The notes below the pieces were generated by a model, which was given only the letters and a program-made list of their open reading frames with translations, made no database searches and was not told the DNA's origin. This document shows positions 1 to 13,026 of a stretch of DNA of 64,000 nt, one piece after another; the stretch's first letter is position 1, and each line of letters begins with the position of its first letter. The stretch is from Rostratula benghalensis (lineage: Eukaryota > Chordata > Aves > Charadriiformes > Rostratulidae), in contig VXAI01000019.1 in the NCBI GenBank assembly GCA_013399305.1, positions 1,269,034 to 1,333,033 of the forward strand, given 5' to 3'. Made by a program: the position numbers and the translations under genes.

Positions 1-59
1 TTTTATGACTAGACTATGAGAGGCGTTCCTTGGGCTTGGTGCTGGGACCAATGCTTGTG

Positions 60-345
60 GAGACGTGGACAGTGGAATTCAGTGCACCCTCAGAAAGTTT
101 GCCGAGGACACTAACCTGTGTGGAGCAGTCAATACAATGGAGAGAAGAGATGCCACCCAGAGGGACTTGGATAGGCTTGAGAGGTGGGTGTATGTGACCC
201 TCATGAAGTTCAACAAGGTCAAGTGCAGGGACCTTGTCCTGATTTGATAATCCTACAGGTGGGCTGGGGCAATCTCAAGCACAAATAGAGGCCAGGCAGA
301 GAATGGATTGAGAGCAGCCCTCAGGAGAGGACTTCAGAAACACAT
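60..345 (+). mobile_element. CR1 LINE fragment, reverse-transcriptase C-terminal part
   Basis: The plus strand encodes residues typical of the end of the CR1 ORF2 reverse transcriptase: 'DLDRLERWVYVTLMKFNKVK' at about 157-223, matching the family pattern DLDxLExWxxxxLMxFNKxKC. It continues after a stop as 'WGNL...REWIESSP', also CR1-like. Frame breaks show it is dead. The fragment ends near 345 without the 3' UTR, so it is an internal piece. Its 5' limit may lie before the window. Family assignment is by recognised motif; the exact ends are estimates. Confidence 0.85.
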
Positions 346-502
346 TGGCCAAGGAAAGCTTCAATCACAAGATCCTCATCATGATTAATTACTATGACAG
401 TTACTAGAAACTGAGGTATCCTTGCCTGTTATTGTTGATACCTTGGAATTCCGATGCCTATTGTCCTTGTTGTTACGCTCTCAGCTACAAAATACCCATT
501 AT

Positions 503-517
503 CACACACACACACAC
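503..517. repeat. (CA)7 microsatellite
   Basis: Fifteen bases of alternating C and A are read directly. It is short and probably of low variability. Confidence 0.8.
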
Positions 518-915
518 CCTGCTGCAGTAATTAGACCCCCACGCTGCCCTGGTTCCATGTGTTGGTTGAACTTCTGCTGCCATTAATGAGAGTTTGAAGT
601 AAAGAAAGCTGCTAGAGGGCAACAAGGTCAATAATGAGAACAAGTCTGGTACCTGTCTCTCCAATCACGACACAGGAAAAATTCCCCACCTGCTTCTGGG
701 ATTATTTCTTCTGTTGCAACCACGTCACAATACAGGGCCCATATTTTCAAGTCTTGAAAATGAATATTACTCAAAAAAATCTCAACCAAATTTTCCTCAT
801 TTTACTGAAATTAATGAGATTGTTCTGATGAATGCTTATAAAATCAGATGCAAACCAACAGAGACTAATTCTACAGTAACATACCTTTTAAAGCACTGTT
901 GTCCAAAAGTTTAAA

Positions 916-937
916 CCCCCCCCCCCCAAAAAAAAAA
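916..937. repeat. C12-A10 homopolymer junction
   Basis: Twelve C residues are followed directly by ten A residues. Such a run is prone to length errors in sequencing and assembly. Confidence 0.8.
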
Positions 938-1495
938 GAAAAAAATGAAGGATTATACAGTCTTATAAAAGCTGTACACACAGATGGATCTATATGTACA
1001 TATACACACTTTTTAATGTACATACCAATTAGAAAAGGGTTGAGGAATTAGAGGAGGGCAGAATTCAAAGAGAAAGATGGCTTTGGTTCAGCCAATGTCC
1101 TACACCGCATCAGCAAACTGGGCCAGCAAAAATATTATTCTTAGGAAAAATACTGAAAGGCCACAAAGCTGACTTATAAGAGGCAAAGTAAAAAAGCAAT
1201 GGAAAATAAAAACAAACAGACTTGAAGATCTTGTATTATCCTTATTACTTTCAGTTCTCTTTATCCGTGTCAGCTGTAAGCTATTGAAGGAAAGTCTTTT
1301 TCTGCTTATGTATTTGTAAAACAGCACACGAACTTCCCTTCTAATTGTGCAGATAAAGCAGATGTCTTATGCAGATATTGCCATTTTTAGAGAAGACAGG
1401 AAAGAAAAGTCTTTCCCAGAAGCAAATTTTAAATTTCCTAAAAATGTGGTGCAAAGTATTAGTTTTAATATCAAAATCTGTGCCAAAGAAGCCAC

Positions 1496-2150
1496 AGTGG
1501 CAGAGGCGCTCACAGCCCAGAAGCTGCACATCCTGGGCTGCATCAAAAACAGCGTGGCCTGCAGGGTGAGGGAGGGGATTCTGCTCCTCTGCTCTTCTCT
1601 GATGAGACCCCACCTGGAGGACTGTGTCCAGCTCTGGAGCCCTCAGCACAAGAAAGACATGGACCTGTTGGAGCGGATCCAAAGGGGGCCACAAAGATGC
1701 TCTGAGGGATGGAGCACCTCTGCTGTGAGGACAGGCTGAGAGGATTGGGGTTGTTCTGCCTGGAGAAGAGAAGGCTCCAGGGAGACCTTATTACAGTCTT
1801 TACTTACTTAAAGGGGGCTTATAAAAAAGATGGGGGCAGACTTTTTAGCAGGGCCTGTTGCAATAGGAGAAGGGGTAATGGTTTTAAACTAAAAGAGGGA
1901 AGATTTAGACTAGACACAAGGAAGAATTCTTTTACACTGAGGGTAGTAAAACACTGGCTCAGGTTGCCCAGAGAAATGGTGGATGCCCCATCTCTGGAAA
2001 AATTCCAGGTTGTGTTGGATGTGGCTCTGAGCAACCTGATCTAGTTGAAGATGTCCCTGCTCACCACAGGGTGGTTGGAACTAGATGACCTTTAATGTCC
2101 CCTTTCAACCTAAACTATTCTATGTTTCTATGATGCTATATGATTCTAAT
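1496..2150 (+). mobile_element. CR1 LINE, 5'-truncated, with 3' end
   Basis: A long CR1 fragment covering the last part of ORF2 and the 3' UTR. Translated pieces include 'LHILGCIKNSVACRVREGIL', 'QLWSPQHKKDMDLLERIQ' and 'LGLFCLEKRRLQGDLI', then 'RLPREMVDAPSLEKFQVV'. These are the usual CR1 C-terminal blocks, but they sit in different frames, so the copy is inactive. The 3' UTR carries the 'GATGTCCCTGCTCACC' variant of the family block and ends in repeated TTCTATG-like words near 2110-2150. Truncation at the 5' end and retention of the 3' end is the normal CR1 insertion form. Confidence 0.95.
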
Positions 2151-5100
2151 ATGCTAGTATTTTGCCACCAGCAATTTTTCTTCACTGAGATTTTGCTGGA
2201 ATATTAATTATTGGGCCTAGATAGTGCTAGTCTTTCAAACTGACTGCTCAGAAAATTTTCAAGACCAATACCCTTTATAAAATTACAGCTTTGCTCAATT
2301 CATTATGTTCTAAATCACACCTAAAAATCAGGTTTTCTGTACTGCTTTCCAGGATTCAATGGTTAACTATATTATCTTCCATAAATCTATCACATGACTT
2401 AACAGGTCCACCACTATTTTCTTTCTGAAGCTGATAATAAAAGCAGATGTCTAGAAAATAATATATTTTCTTAATTTACCCTATGACCATGAACAGAAAT
2501 ACTCTCTCTGCCAACCTATGTGGATATTTACTCACATAATAAATCTAATCATAGCATATTCAGAGCAAAAAGTGCGACAGAGTGTCAAGTGAAAGCAGGC
2601 TCCTCCCATAATCATTGACACTGGATTCCATGAAACACAAATAAAATTACACTTGGAGCCCATAATAGGCATTTAAATTATATATTTTAAAAAATAAAGA
2701 AAAATTTTAGCTTCCGTAGATTTATTCCTTCACACAGCCTTGCCAAATTTGTTGGCACTTGGTCAGAAACATCTATTTAGTTACGATCCAGGGTGCTGCT
2801 CCCAAGAGCGCTGAGACAGCTTCACTGACATCTCTGCATTTTGCTTTTGCACTGTGCCCTTGACCACTTCAAATATTGCAGGCTCTCCGTCCTGATGCTG
2901 CAAAATGTAACCATGGGCCCACCTTCTAGCCTCTCAGGCCACAGTCAACGGACGTTGGCCGAGCTGATGTTTAAGTTTTCAACTCACCAGCGTCCCTCTA
3001 TCACCAGACAAACAGCCTGGTGAGAGAGATGCTTTACCACTATGATGGGAAGGGCAGAATTGTGAGTGGAAAGCTGTTTCGCTGCGCCCTGTGCTTCCCC
3101 TTAGAAACCCTCGTTCTCTACCCAGCGACAAGCGGACCCACACCCTACGAAAGACACGCGTGTGCCTGTGCTCCTGAAGGAGTGAACAAAAGAATTCAAG
3201 ATCTCACAGGCTGGAAAGTAAAAAACAAGGCTGTAATGTATGCAAACCACATCCCCCAGTGCATATTTTTAGGTGTATACTGATTGACTTGTCTCAGTGT
3301 TTAAAATTAAGTTGCCTTTAGGCAGTCAGGTCTCTTTCAAGAGCTACTGATGATGATATTATTAACCTTTGGTATTGAAATTCCGTTAGTAGCACCTGAT
3401 TTATCCTGGTAAACAGCACTGTTATCTCATTCTTAGCCTTGGCCTCTGAAAATTTACAGCTTTGGGATTTTCATTTGTTTGCTTTTGTCAGAAGGTACCA
3501 ATAAAAGGAAACTACCCATCAAACCGATCCTGATACAGACTGCATATGAGGGTTGCATTACAATTTTGCCACTCTCTCAAAAGGTATGGATTTCTAAAAG
3601 TATTAAAAAAAAGCTTTTTTAATTGGACCTATATTAAAATAGAACAAATTGAGCAGACAGGCAATTCTTCCTCCTCTTGTCTCCTCTTCCCCTGAAAGGT
3701 TCACAGAAGTTATTTTTTAAATAAAAACCATGGACTGTGTCTACCCATAGACTTAATTGTGATATGACTTGTACTGATAAAAGGATTAGTTTTATTGAAG
3801 TGTAGCAACAATCACAAAATATTAATCCCAGTTCAAATTTTGGATATAAGAACCTCTCAGCTCCCTGTGAGCTGAAGAGCTGAATCCCATGCATTCTGAC
3901 CCAGGCAGTTCAGAAGGTTGAATGCAGGATTTCTTTGCCACATAGCATTTACCCCTCTACATTCAAATCACATTTTTGTAACTACTTCTGAGCAGATGTT
4001 TAGAACACAAACCTTATTAATACTAAAATAAGGAGATGCCTGGTTCATGGAAGGTGTGGTTCCGTTTACTTGCAGTTGACGAGGCATTTTACAGGAGCAC
4101 ATTTGACTTTTTACAAGTTTCCAGCAGCAGTAAACTCTATTCCTGCTGACAGCAGAAGTAATAGCTGTGTGCAGAACAAAAGTGATTGTTTTAAAAGTTT
4201 AACTCCATTTTCTCGTTTCATGTTTTGCGCTCTAAGCTTACATTTAAACCTGTTTCAGACAAATTCTTTCACCGAGAACAATTATTTCTGTGTTAGTGGA
4301 GTAAAAATACGTACGAGTGAACATGAAATCGTTGCAAGGTAAGAGAAAATGGGACTCTATCTGAAGTGGAAATAGGTATTTAACTTCCTCATGTAGTAAA
4401 TATTCTTTTCATAGCTGAACTTCCATTATTTGTTTTAGTTTACAAGATCAAAAGAAAAAAAAATAAACATTTAGGCAATTTTAGACCTCTTTATGTAAAC
4501 CAGATATCTAACAACAATAATAAAAGAAGCAAGAAACAAAACTGCCATCATAACCTTCTGCAGCAAGTAGGCAATTTGTGTAAAATGTGTACCAACCACC
4601 TGCCCTTATGCCATGATTCTTGCACCAAACTGAAACAATGTGAATAGTGGCCACTCATGGCATACAGGCACTCCAAAAATTATTTGATGCAAAAAGAGTG
4701 CTTCATGCTGTGGTTTCCCACCTCTGTTTTGTGTGTGGTGATCCACTGTGAGATGCTCCAGCTACCAGTGCCCACCACCACCAGAGCTCACTGCCTCTAT
4801 GCTCCTGCTGATTCAGCTGCACCTGACTGCATCTTGGTTTAAAAGTGTTCGTGCCCCCTGTAATTAAAATTTGTTGCACTTTATCATTGCCAGAAAATTT
4901 AAGCGCACTCAATCTGTGCAACTTGCTGGCGGGACAGATGAGGGGTGAGAGAAAAGCATGGAACTGCATTGAACTGATGGATAGGAGAGAGGAAGGCACC
5001 TTCATTTGGCTCATGTTGTGCTACTGGCTTCTACCAGTAGAGTTGCATCTTGTCATCCTCTCCTGTTCCCTTCCTCTTCATGCTCCTGGTGTTACCCGAG

Positions 5101-7793
5101 GGGAGTCACGTGAAGATGCAGGAAGCATTCACACCTCTGTGCTACAGAATATATTGGCATTGTGATAAATTATTTCTAAAATCCACAATTTAAAATGGAA
5201 ATGAGTCATTTTATGCACTTAGACAAAGATGTGGTGATAGAGGCATAGAAATTGCAATTTAAGTAGACCTCTGTTTTAAAGGAAAATTACATCATGATAA
5301 GACAAATGTAAGTCTATTAGTTTTAAGAGCAAATTTAAGCTGTCTTCTCCACAGAGGGCATCAATACTGATACCTATAATTGCTAATCACAGCTATCATC
5401 TTTAGCTCTTTAATAAAGGGTGAAGTAGCAAAAAAGTTATTTGGCATTAAAAGAAACAGAAAAGTACACCTGTTCAATGGAAGAAGAGGACAGGTTTTCC
5501 CTAAAATAATATCCAGTGAAAGCTAAGTGAAATGGGTCCCGACCATAGACTGAGGAGAACTTTGCAGTGTCTGGGAGGCCAGGTTTTGACCCTATACTCA
5601 GAGATCAGAAAACTCTAAGATGTATCAAACACAAATTTGGTGGTAACATTCCATTGGGAAAGACCATCCAGCAACATCAGCAGCTTCCATAGGTCTTCAG
5701 ATTTTTCTGCTTTCACCCCTTCCTGTGCAAGCCCATGTCAGGAGATGTGTGCTTCCTACAAATTTTCTGAGTAGTCCTCTGAGTTTTTTAGCACCTAGAG
5801 AAAGAAATTTCACCTTTTTTTTTTTATTTTTTTGGGTTTTTTTCCCCTACGCATTTTAATGTTGCGCATGGCACACACATTGTTTACTGAGTGGCACAAA
5901 ACAGGCAGTTGCCCAATTTAAAAAAAAAGAAAAAAAAAAAAAATTAGAAAACTTAGTGCGGAGTCTAGGAATGATTAACGTGAGGGAGGCATCAGGATGA
6001 GCAATAGCTCAGCTGGCCATGCAGCCCTTCTGATTCAGCTTTGCCCCCCAGCTCAGCACACGATCACTGCCCTGCCAATCCTTCCAGCACCGCGCAGCCT
6101 TCCCCAACGACTTCCAATCTTTACATTCCACTTTGGCTACTCTAAAACTGCATTGGCAAGCTCTGGATGCCATTATTAAAAAATAATAGCCCTGTAGCCT
6201 GATGTGGCAGCTTATGCCCAAAACTGAAATGGATTTTGCTCACTGTAAGCTATGATTCTTGGCAGGCCAGGTGTTAGGCTTCAGCGCAGCTCTCCGAGGC
6301 GCTCCCTCTTTGCTCTGCTCATCATCCTGCAGTTTGTTGCCTGCTAGAGGCATTCATTCATTGATCACAGCTTACAAAAAGTCCCAGGTTCAAAAGGACA
6401 GACAGCACCTTGGCCAAAGGTGCCTTCTGTTTCACGCCTGTCAGCAGTGTGACGGAAATTTTATCACGAGACACGGGGACACCTACTCACATACCCATAA
6501 TTTTATTAAGCAATAGCGCAAGTGGTCTCGGTAGGCTGGGCAGATGGCATATTTACATGTACAGTGAGTATTATCTACCTCATCTAAATTAATACTGAAC
6601 AAAATAGGGAGCTTAACTAGGCAGAGGTCTCTTCTGGGCAAATAGATCATTTTTCCAATCACATACTCACTTGCACCTCATAATGAGTTGGGGGAGAACC
6701 GAAGGAAGGGATGAGATCAATTCTAAAAATAGTCCCTCGCTCCCCTGCAAACAAGATGTACCTACAGTACAGTGCCAGCCCTGGGGAAACAGCTCACACT
6801 AACTTGTGAGTCTCGGGAGAATTACACTCTTCTGCCAACTTTTTCAGGAAAATCTAATAAACCATCGATGCAATGGAATTACAATTTTCCTCGCGTGAAG
6901 ATTAAGTGGGAACACGAGTCTACACCACAGACAGGTTTTTGCATTCATCTCGCGTCTGCCCAACTGCAGAAGTCCTTGGGAAAAGGCATGCAGAATATTT
7001 CTAAACCGAAGCATATCTGAAATAGTAGATGTCAGCATGAGACCTACAGGAAGTGACAGTCAATACCAGCTTGTTGCTAGCTATTTTTGCAACCGCCTAT
7101 AAAGCCTGACACAGCCAGGCAGCCTCTTCTTAGGGCTGAAACCTATTGTTTCGGAAGAAATTAAAGGGGAGATAATTATTCTCGATATTTACATAACAGG
7201 TACTGTATCTGTAGGCATAATTATGTACAGGCCTGCATGCTGATATCTATCTGAGAGGAAAACTGAGCTTCTGACAAAGAGTATAAGGCCAGAACTAAGG
7301 GTAGATGCCTTAGGTACCCCCAAACTGGAGTAACTCAGCTGAGTGATTTCTACAGAGTATTTGCCATCTGTTGGTGATGACTCAAGCGAAACAAAGCACA
7401 GATGGATCTTAGTCCCAATTTTTGTCTTTTTCCTTTTTTTTTTTTTTTTGCCTGAACTCTTCTAAACTTCTGAGAGGATTAGGATTTAATGTTGTTTCAG
7501 AGGAGCGTATTTTTATGGTGAGCAGCTCCCAGTCTGTACTTATTCACAGCTGATTTTCAAACTATTGAAAGTAATAAATGATGCCACGAGTTTCAGCTTT
7601 AAGGCTAAGTAGTGTTCTCGGAAAAAAAAACTTCCAGTCTCTTTGTAATGCATTCTGAAATGCTCTCTGCCGTTTATTGGAGCATAGATCATTCAGCTTC
7701 GTTCCTCACAAATATATTACCTGGTGAATGGGATTTAGAACAGCCAGCCTGCTCAGCAGGGAGACTCCTGAATTAGCCAAGACAAATTACCAC

Positions 7794-7794
<1 letters not shown>

Positions 7795-7824
<30 letters not shown>
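7795..7824. repeat. Poly-A tract, 30 bases
   Basis: Thirty A residues in a row. It could be the tail of an old retrocopy, but nothing recognisable lies immediately upstream, so it is listed only as a homopolymer. Confidence 0.85.
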
Positions 7825-7826
<2 letters not shown>

Positions 7827-8065
7827 TGTAGAGTGAATTCTTATATCTCTCCTGAAACATTACACCCTTGACAGGAGACTCTCCACTGGACTGAGATTTC
7901 ACATTCTTTTCTTAAATGTTCTGCTGGACTATGATGACCATGCAATCACTTTGAGTACAGAAAATTGGCTCAATCTTTTCTTCAAAACAGAAACAATCCC
8001 TCCAAGTGGTTCTGTAATCACCTTTTATTGTTAAGAATATATGTGGTTTAAGCAAATAGTAACAC

Positions 8066-8081
8066 ATATATATATATATAT
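8066..8081. repeat. (AT)8 microsatellite
   Basis: Sixteen bases of alternating A and T, preceded by ACAC. Confidence 0.85.
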
Positions 8082-11000
8082 CCCATTAAGGGGAAGACAT
8101 AGGCATTTTTACCTTGCTTGACCATTTAACAAGTGAAAGTCTTTGGGGCTACTACTATGTGCTGAACTCCTGCTTGCAAGGAATTCATCATCTGAGCACC
8201 CTCGTTGGATCACAGTCCTCAGGAGAACTCAGCATATCTGATAGATGAATATCAGTGCCCTTAAACATATAAATCCTAAGATGAATCAAGATCCCATCCA
8301 GATGGGAAATATGCAAGTGAGTTAGTGACGTGCCTAAGCAGCATCACCAGGGAGAACTGAGGCATCTGCAGATGCTCACTGCCTGGTGGGGGAAGTGGAG
8401 TCCTTGCAGATAACTTTCCGGGCTGAGCCTCTCCTGCACTGTAGGCACCTTCCTTGGAGGAGCTCCTAAAGGCAATAATGAATGTTCCCGGAAAACACAG
8501 GACTCGGTGTTCTCATAATGAGCCTGTTGATGGCTTGATTCCTTCCCAAGCTACTTACAGCCAAACCACCTGTGCCTCATGCCCCAGCCACAAGAGCCAT
8601 CAGGAAAGACAGAGAGGGGGCTGCCCAGAACTGACCACCTCCCAGCACACAAGCTGGATGTGAGGTGGCTTGGCACCTTCCCCAGTTCAGGTTTAACACC
8701 TTTTCCAATAAAAGCTGTTGAATTGAACACAAGGGAAAATCCAGATTCCGAGGCTCAATTCAATTGGCTCTCCACCTCTTTATTACAGGTAACTCCTGAA
8801 ATTTTAGATTGCCTTTCAACTTTTGTCATCTCTGCTGATCTATGTGCAGTAACATACTGGCTTATAAAGCAGAAAAGGCTCTATTGATTCTTTACTTTTA
8901 GTTTTGATTGGCTTACGTGTGTTTGCCGTTCATTAGATGCAACTGTAGCACACAGGAAACCTTCTTCTAACACAGTTAATGCACTTGTCTTCAACTACTT
9001 AAGGGCCAGGGCCATTTATGGAGTAGTTTGTACATGTGGACTAGCTTTAGCTAGAAAGAATATAATTTAGTACTACTCAGTAATTTAACTTGGAAAGAAT
9101 GCTACCTGTAATTTCATGAATTTTCATTTCATTATACCTTTTTTTTTCTCAGCCACGGATCCCTACACATCACAATATATCAACTAGCAATGCACTCATC
9201 ATTCAGATAATTCTGCTATTTTAAAATAAATTGATTTTCTATAGAGGTTTTCCTGAAACCAAACCTACACTGATTTTAAAGAGCTGTTGTGCCATGTACT
9301 TGCTGAACTGGGGCAATTGCATTGCTTGTATTCAATCTGAAGTTAACGAGTTCTTTGCATTTCTTGAATCCAACTCAAAATACCTTTTGAGCAATTTTGA
9401 GTAGAAGACGACCTGTGTAACCGAGAAGTAAAAGTATCATCAACACTGATCTTGAGGAGCAAAAATAGCAAAAAATATCTAGGTGGATCTGGTTCAGCAA
9501 CCTGCTCTTTCCACCCTGATACAGATGATAAAACCTAAAATACTGCACAGAGTCCATAGTGCTGTAGCAATACATTTTCACTCAGGATCATGGCACAGAG
9601 AACAGTGCATTTAGAAAGCACAAATTCAAATTAATTGTGTTTTCAGTTTATGTGCTTTCATTAAATGTACCAAATTACCTTCTTACACACTGGAAAGGAA
9701 GTGATTTTTCAGTAGTGGCGGCCTCCATTTACTAACACAATTTGTCTGTGCAAGAGTTGTAGGAGCAGGAAGGTGGAACCCATAAATTCCAGACCATACT
9801 GCCCAGGTGAACTGAAGAACACTGATAAAACAGAGAAATATGGCTAAAAGCTAGATCTTTATGCCTGAGGCATGCTACTGCTTGTGGCACCGATTTTTAG
9901 ACATAGACCAATGTAATTCTGCTGATGTAAGTGCACTGATTTAATAAAGTACCGCTAATTTAAATTTGCAGAAAGATATTCCTTCCTCACATAGTACTTT
10001 CAAGCAATGCAAATGCACAGGAGTTGAATCCCACAATCTTCCTTAAAGTGTTACCTAGCAGTGATGGAAGGGTGCTATGGACAGAACACCTTTTTCTCTC
10101 TTAAAGTTGTTGAACACCACAAGCTTGCTTTGACTTACTCAGTGCCTCAGTAAATCTGGCCACATGTGATTAGCTGCAGTAATACCTCCAACCAAGAAGA
10201 AAGCCTCATATTTTGTAACTCTCACTGCTGTGGCTTCACCAAGAGACATTCCTTCCTGCGCCAAGGAACAAAACCCAGCGCTCATGGATAGCAACCTTGC
10301 AACATCTTGCTTCACAAATCAGGGGTCTGTTGTGGAACAGAGAGTTAACACGTAATATCTTAGAACTAGCAAAGGATCTGATGGCTTAGTAGAGAAATGT
10401 CAGTCTTCATTCTTGGACTGTTAAGTAATTCTGGCTTTCCAACGGCATTATATATGGCTGCAGCCAAAAGTACAACAGGACGTTAAGTAGGTTTCTGTAA
10501 GCTCTTTAAATGTACAGACCATTTCATTCCAAAACAAAAATAATAATATAACTTTTAAGCTGTATTCTCCACGTTTCTTTTGAATGAAGGGAGCAGAAAA
10601 TAAGAGTGTTTTCCCAATGGAGAGGCCCCTGGAACTTCCATGTCAAAGTGAGGAAAGAGTCTATTTGTAGCTCAGTGAGCTTTTTTTGGTGTATTTGAAT
10701 CCTTATTTTTGTCCTTTGGAACGGTGGAAAGAAGCAACTATGCTGGACATGAATTTACAAAGTTTACATGAAATAGCACAAGGTGAAATGATTTCACAGG
10801 AAAAGTCTCTCGTGACATTTTTGCCATAATGCCTTACAAACAGATCTGCTCATGGCCTGATCAGGAACCTGGGAAGGCAGTATCAATCTCCAAAAGGTTA
10901 AGGGACATCCTGAGAAAGCATAACTGGTAATCCCAAATACGTCTTCACATTAGACAATTCATCTTTGAAAGGCCATAGCATGAGTTATACATTGTCTCCA

Positions 11001-12994
11001 GGTCTTCAGGCTACAGACCTACAGAAACAACCTACAGTAGCACCACACACTGACCTCTTCCATCTCAGGAGAAAAAGAAACCTGTTGCCCATCTTTATGT
11101 AAATCTCTTACATCTATGGTTTTTTTTTTAAAGTACAAAATACACTGCCAGAGGGAAACACAACAATATTTACCCCCAAAGCCATGGAGAACGGGAAGAT
11201 AAAGTGCTTTTTTTCTCTTCAACCAAGCCTTCAGATTTTGATGTATTTTCCATTTAAAGAGTGTTGAGCTTAGCAAAGCTGTAACATGCAATGTCAAAAA
11301 GCTCAGCCACAGGTTAGTGCTGTTTCTTGCTAGTGATAGCACAGGAATGATTTCTAAAGAGTGTACTGAGAGCACTGCCAGTGTCTTAACCTTTTCTCTG
11401 TGTCTGCTGAACAACTGTATCTTATGCATAGAATTCTCCCCAGCCTCCTGGACTGTGCCTAGTCCTTATATAGATTGAGAGGCGGGGAGGAAATCCCACA
11501 ATAGGAACACAGAGGAAAGGAATTTGCATGTATATTACTTTAAAACCATTTCAGCTTGACCTTTCATGAAGAAGGGTTTAAAGGCTGAATTCTCCGACTG
11601 TGAATGCAAAGGTTAATTGTCTTTATTGAGTATTTCTGATAGGATCCTAGAAAACCCTGGTTTCTTGGAGGGATGTAGATAGGGAAGTCTAGGAGAGAGC
11701 AGGTTTTGCATTAAAAAGACAAATCCCTTAGTATCCACACTAAGATGTCCACATCCCCAGCAGAGACATGAATAAATGAAGTAGGCTCTCCTAAGAATAT
11801 GTTGTGTTACTGAGTACTATACTCTTCATTATGGAATGACTAACTTAAAACAGAAATATAACCACCTACCCAGTCTCATCAAAAGTCCTCCCACACCACA
11901 CCAAGCACATGAGTTTCTCTGGCTTCTTCTTTTTTAAAAAAAAAGGAAAAAAAATGCAGGATTCCTTTGGGCATTAGTTTTCCTATTAAATTAAACAGTG
12001 GAGTGATTTACATGTTTAAGACCACAAAGCTACTGAATCAACCTCCTGTTTAAACTTTGTTTGAATTTCTTTTTCACATATTTCCTAAACTACATAAATT
12101 GCACTGGAAAACTATTGTCACAAAACCTCATGTGTGCTCAGTTTCATGCGGATGTTAAGTAAGTAGTTTTATAGCACTAGGAAATGTAAAGTTATAAACA
12201 GACTATAAATATTTTCTTATGAACTGAATAATGAAATCCAGCTAGTGTTTACAAGATGATTCAGAAATACTGTAGTTTAAACATTTTCTGCAAATTAAAA
12301 GTGATAATTTCAAGACACTTGAAGACCCTATTAAAAGTAATATTTTGGGATTGTAATGAAATGATAATTCTGACTGAATCAGCATCTTCAAGTAAATAAG
12401 AAATAGATGTTTTAAATTCCATCATGCAAATAATATCACTGTTACCATACGTTCTGTTGCAAACCAGCTTTCTGTCAGAAACGTCCTGCTGTTTTACAGA
12501 CCAGAAGGAATACTGCCTCTTGCTATCTAAGACCGTACACAAATTGTAGCTACTAAACAAGCATAAGAGAAGTGGTCGGGACATATGTTAAAGGAATTGT
12601 ATGTCAAACAGCTGGACAGATGTGAAGGACAAATTCTGTAATGACCCATTCAGCATCAATGAAAATCAAAGTCAACAGCAGCCCAGCAAACACAAAGGCC
12701 TCTCTACCCTTCTTTGCAAACCGAACTCAGGCAGTTTCAAGAAATTAAATACAAATGCATATGCATAAGTTTTGAATACATTAAATGCAAAGTTTGCAAG
12801 TTAAGTAGTGGTATTTTAGACACAGATACAAATTACAAAGCCCTGTAAAATACATGATACTCACACAGCCGTCCAGTTTCACTTATGTCAAAATGCAAGT
12901 ATAAATAAATCACATATACTTTAGGTAACAGAAAGTGATTCACAACACTAAACTCAAGACTACTACTAAACTTAGTCTGTGTTTTCAGTGCTAC

Positions 12995-13026
12995 TTTTTT
13001 TTTTAAAAAAAAAAAAAAAAAAAAAA
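12995..13026. repeat. T10-A22 self-complementary homopolymer
   Basis: Ten T residues followed directly by twenty-two A residues. The two halves can pair as a hairpin, and the tract is a likely site of assembly or polymerase slippage error. Confidence 0.85.

Larger units (their letters stand above)
346..1495. other. Non-coding stretch with simple repeats
   Basis: No gene seen. It holds a short (CA)n run at 503-517 and a C12 run joined to an A10 run at 916-937. The remainder is AT-rich unique sequence. Open frames here are short and have no recognisable protein features. Confidence 0.6.

Noticed and set aside
1819..2034. 71-codon minus-strand frame
   Set aside because: Antisense shadow of the CR1 copy at 1496-2150.
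1709..2044. 111-codon frame as a host gene
   Set aside because: It is the C-terminal part of the CR1 reverse transcriptase inside a truncated repeat.
7795..7824. Poly-A30 as the tail of a processed pseudogene
   Set aside because: No gene-derived sequence, poly-A signal or target duplication was recognised upstream.
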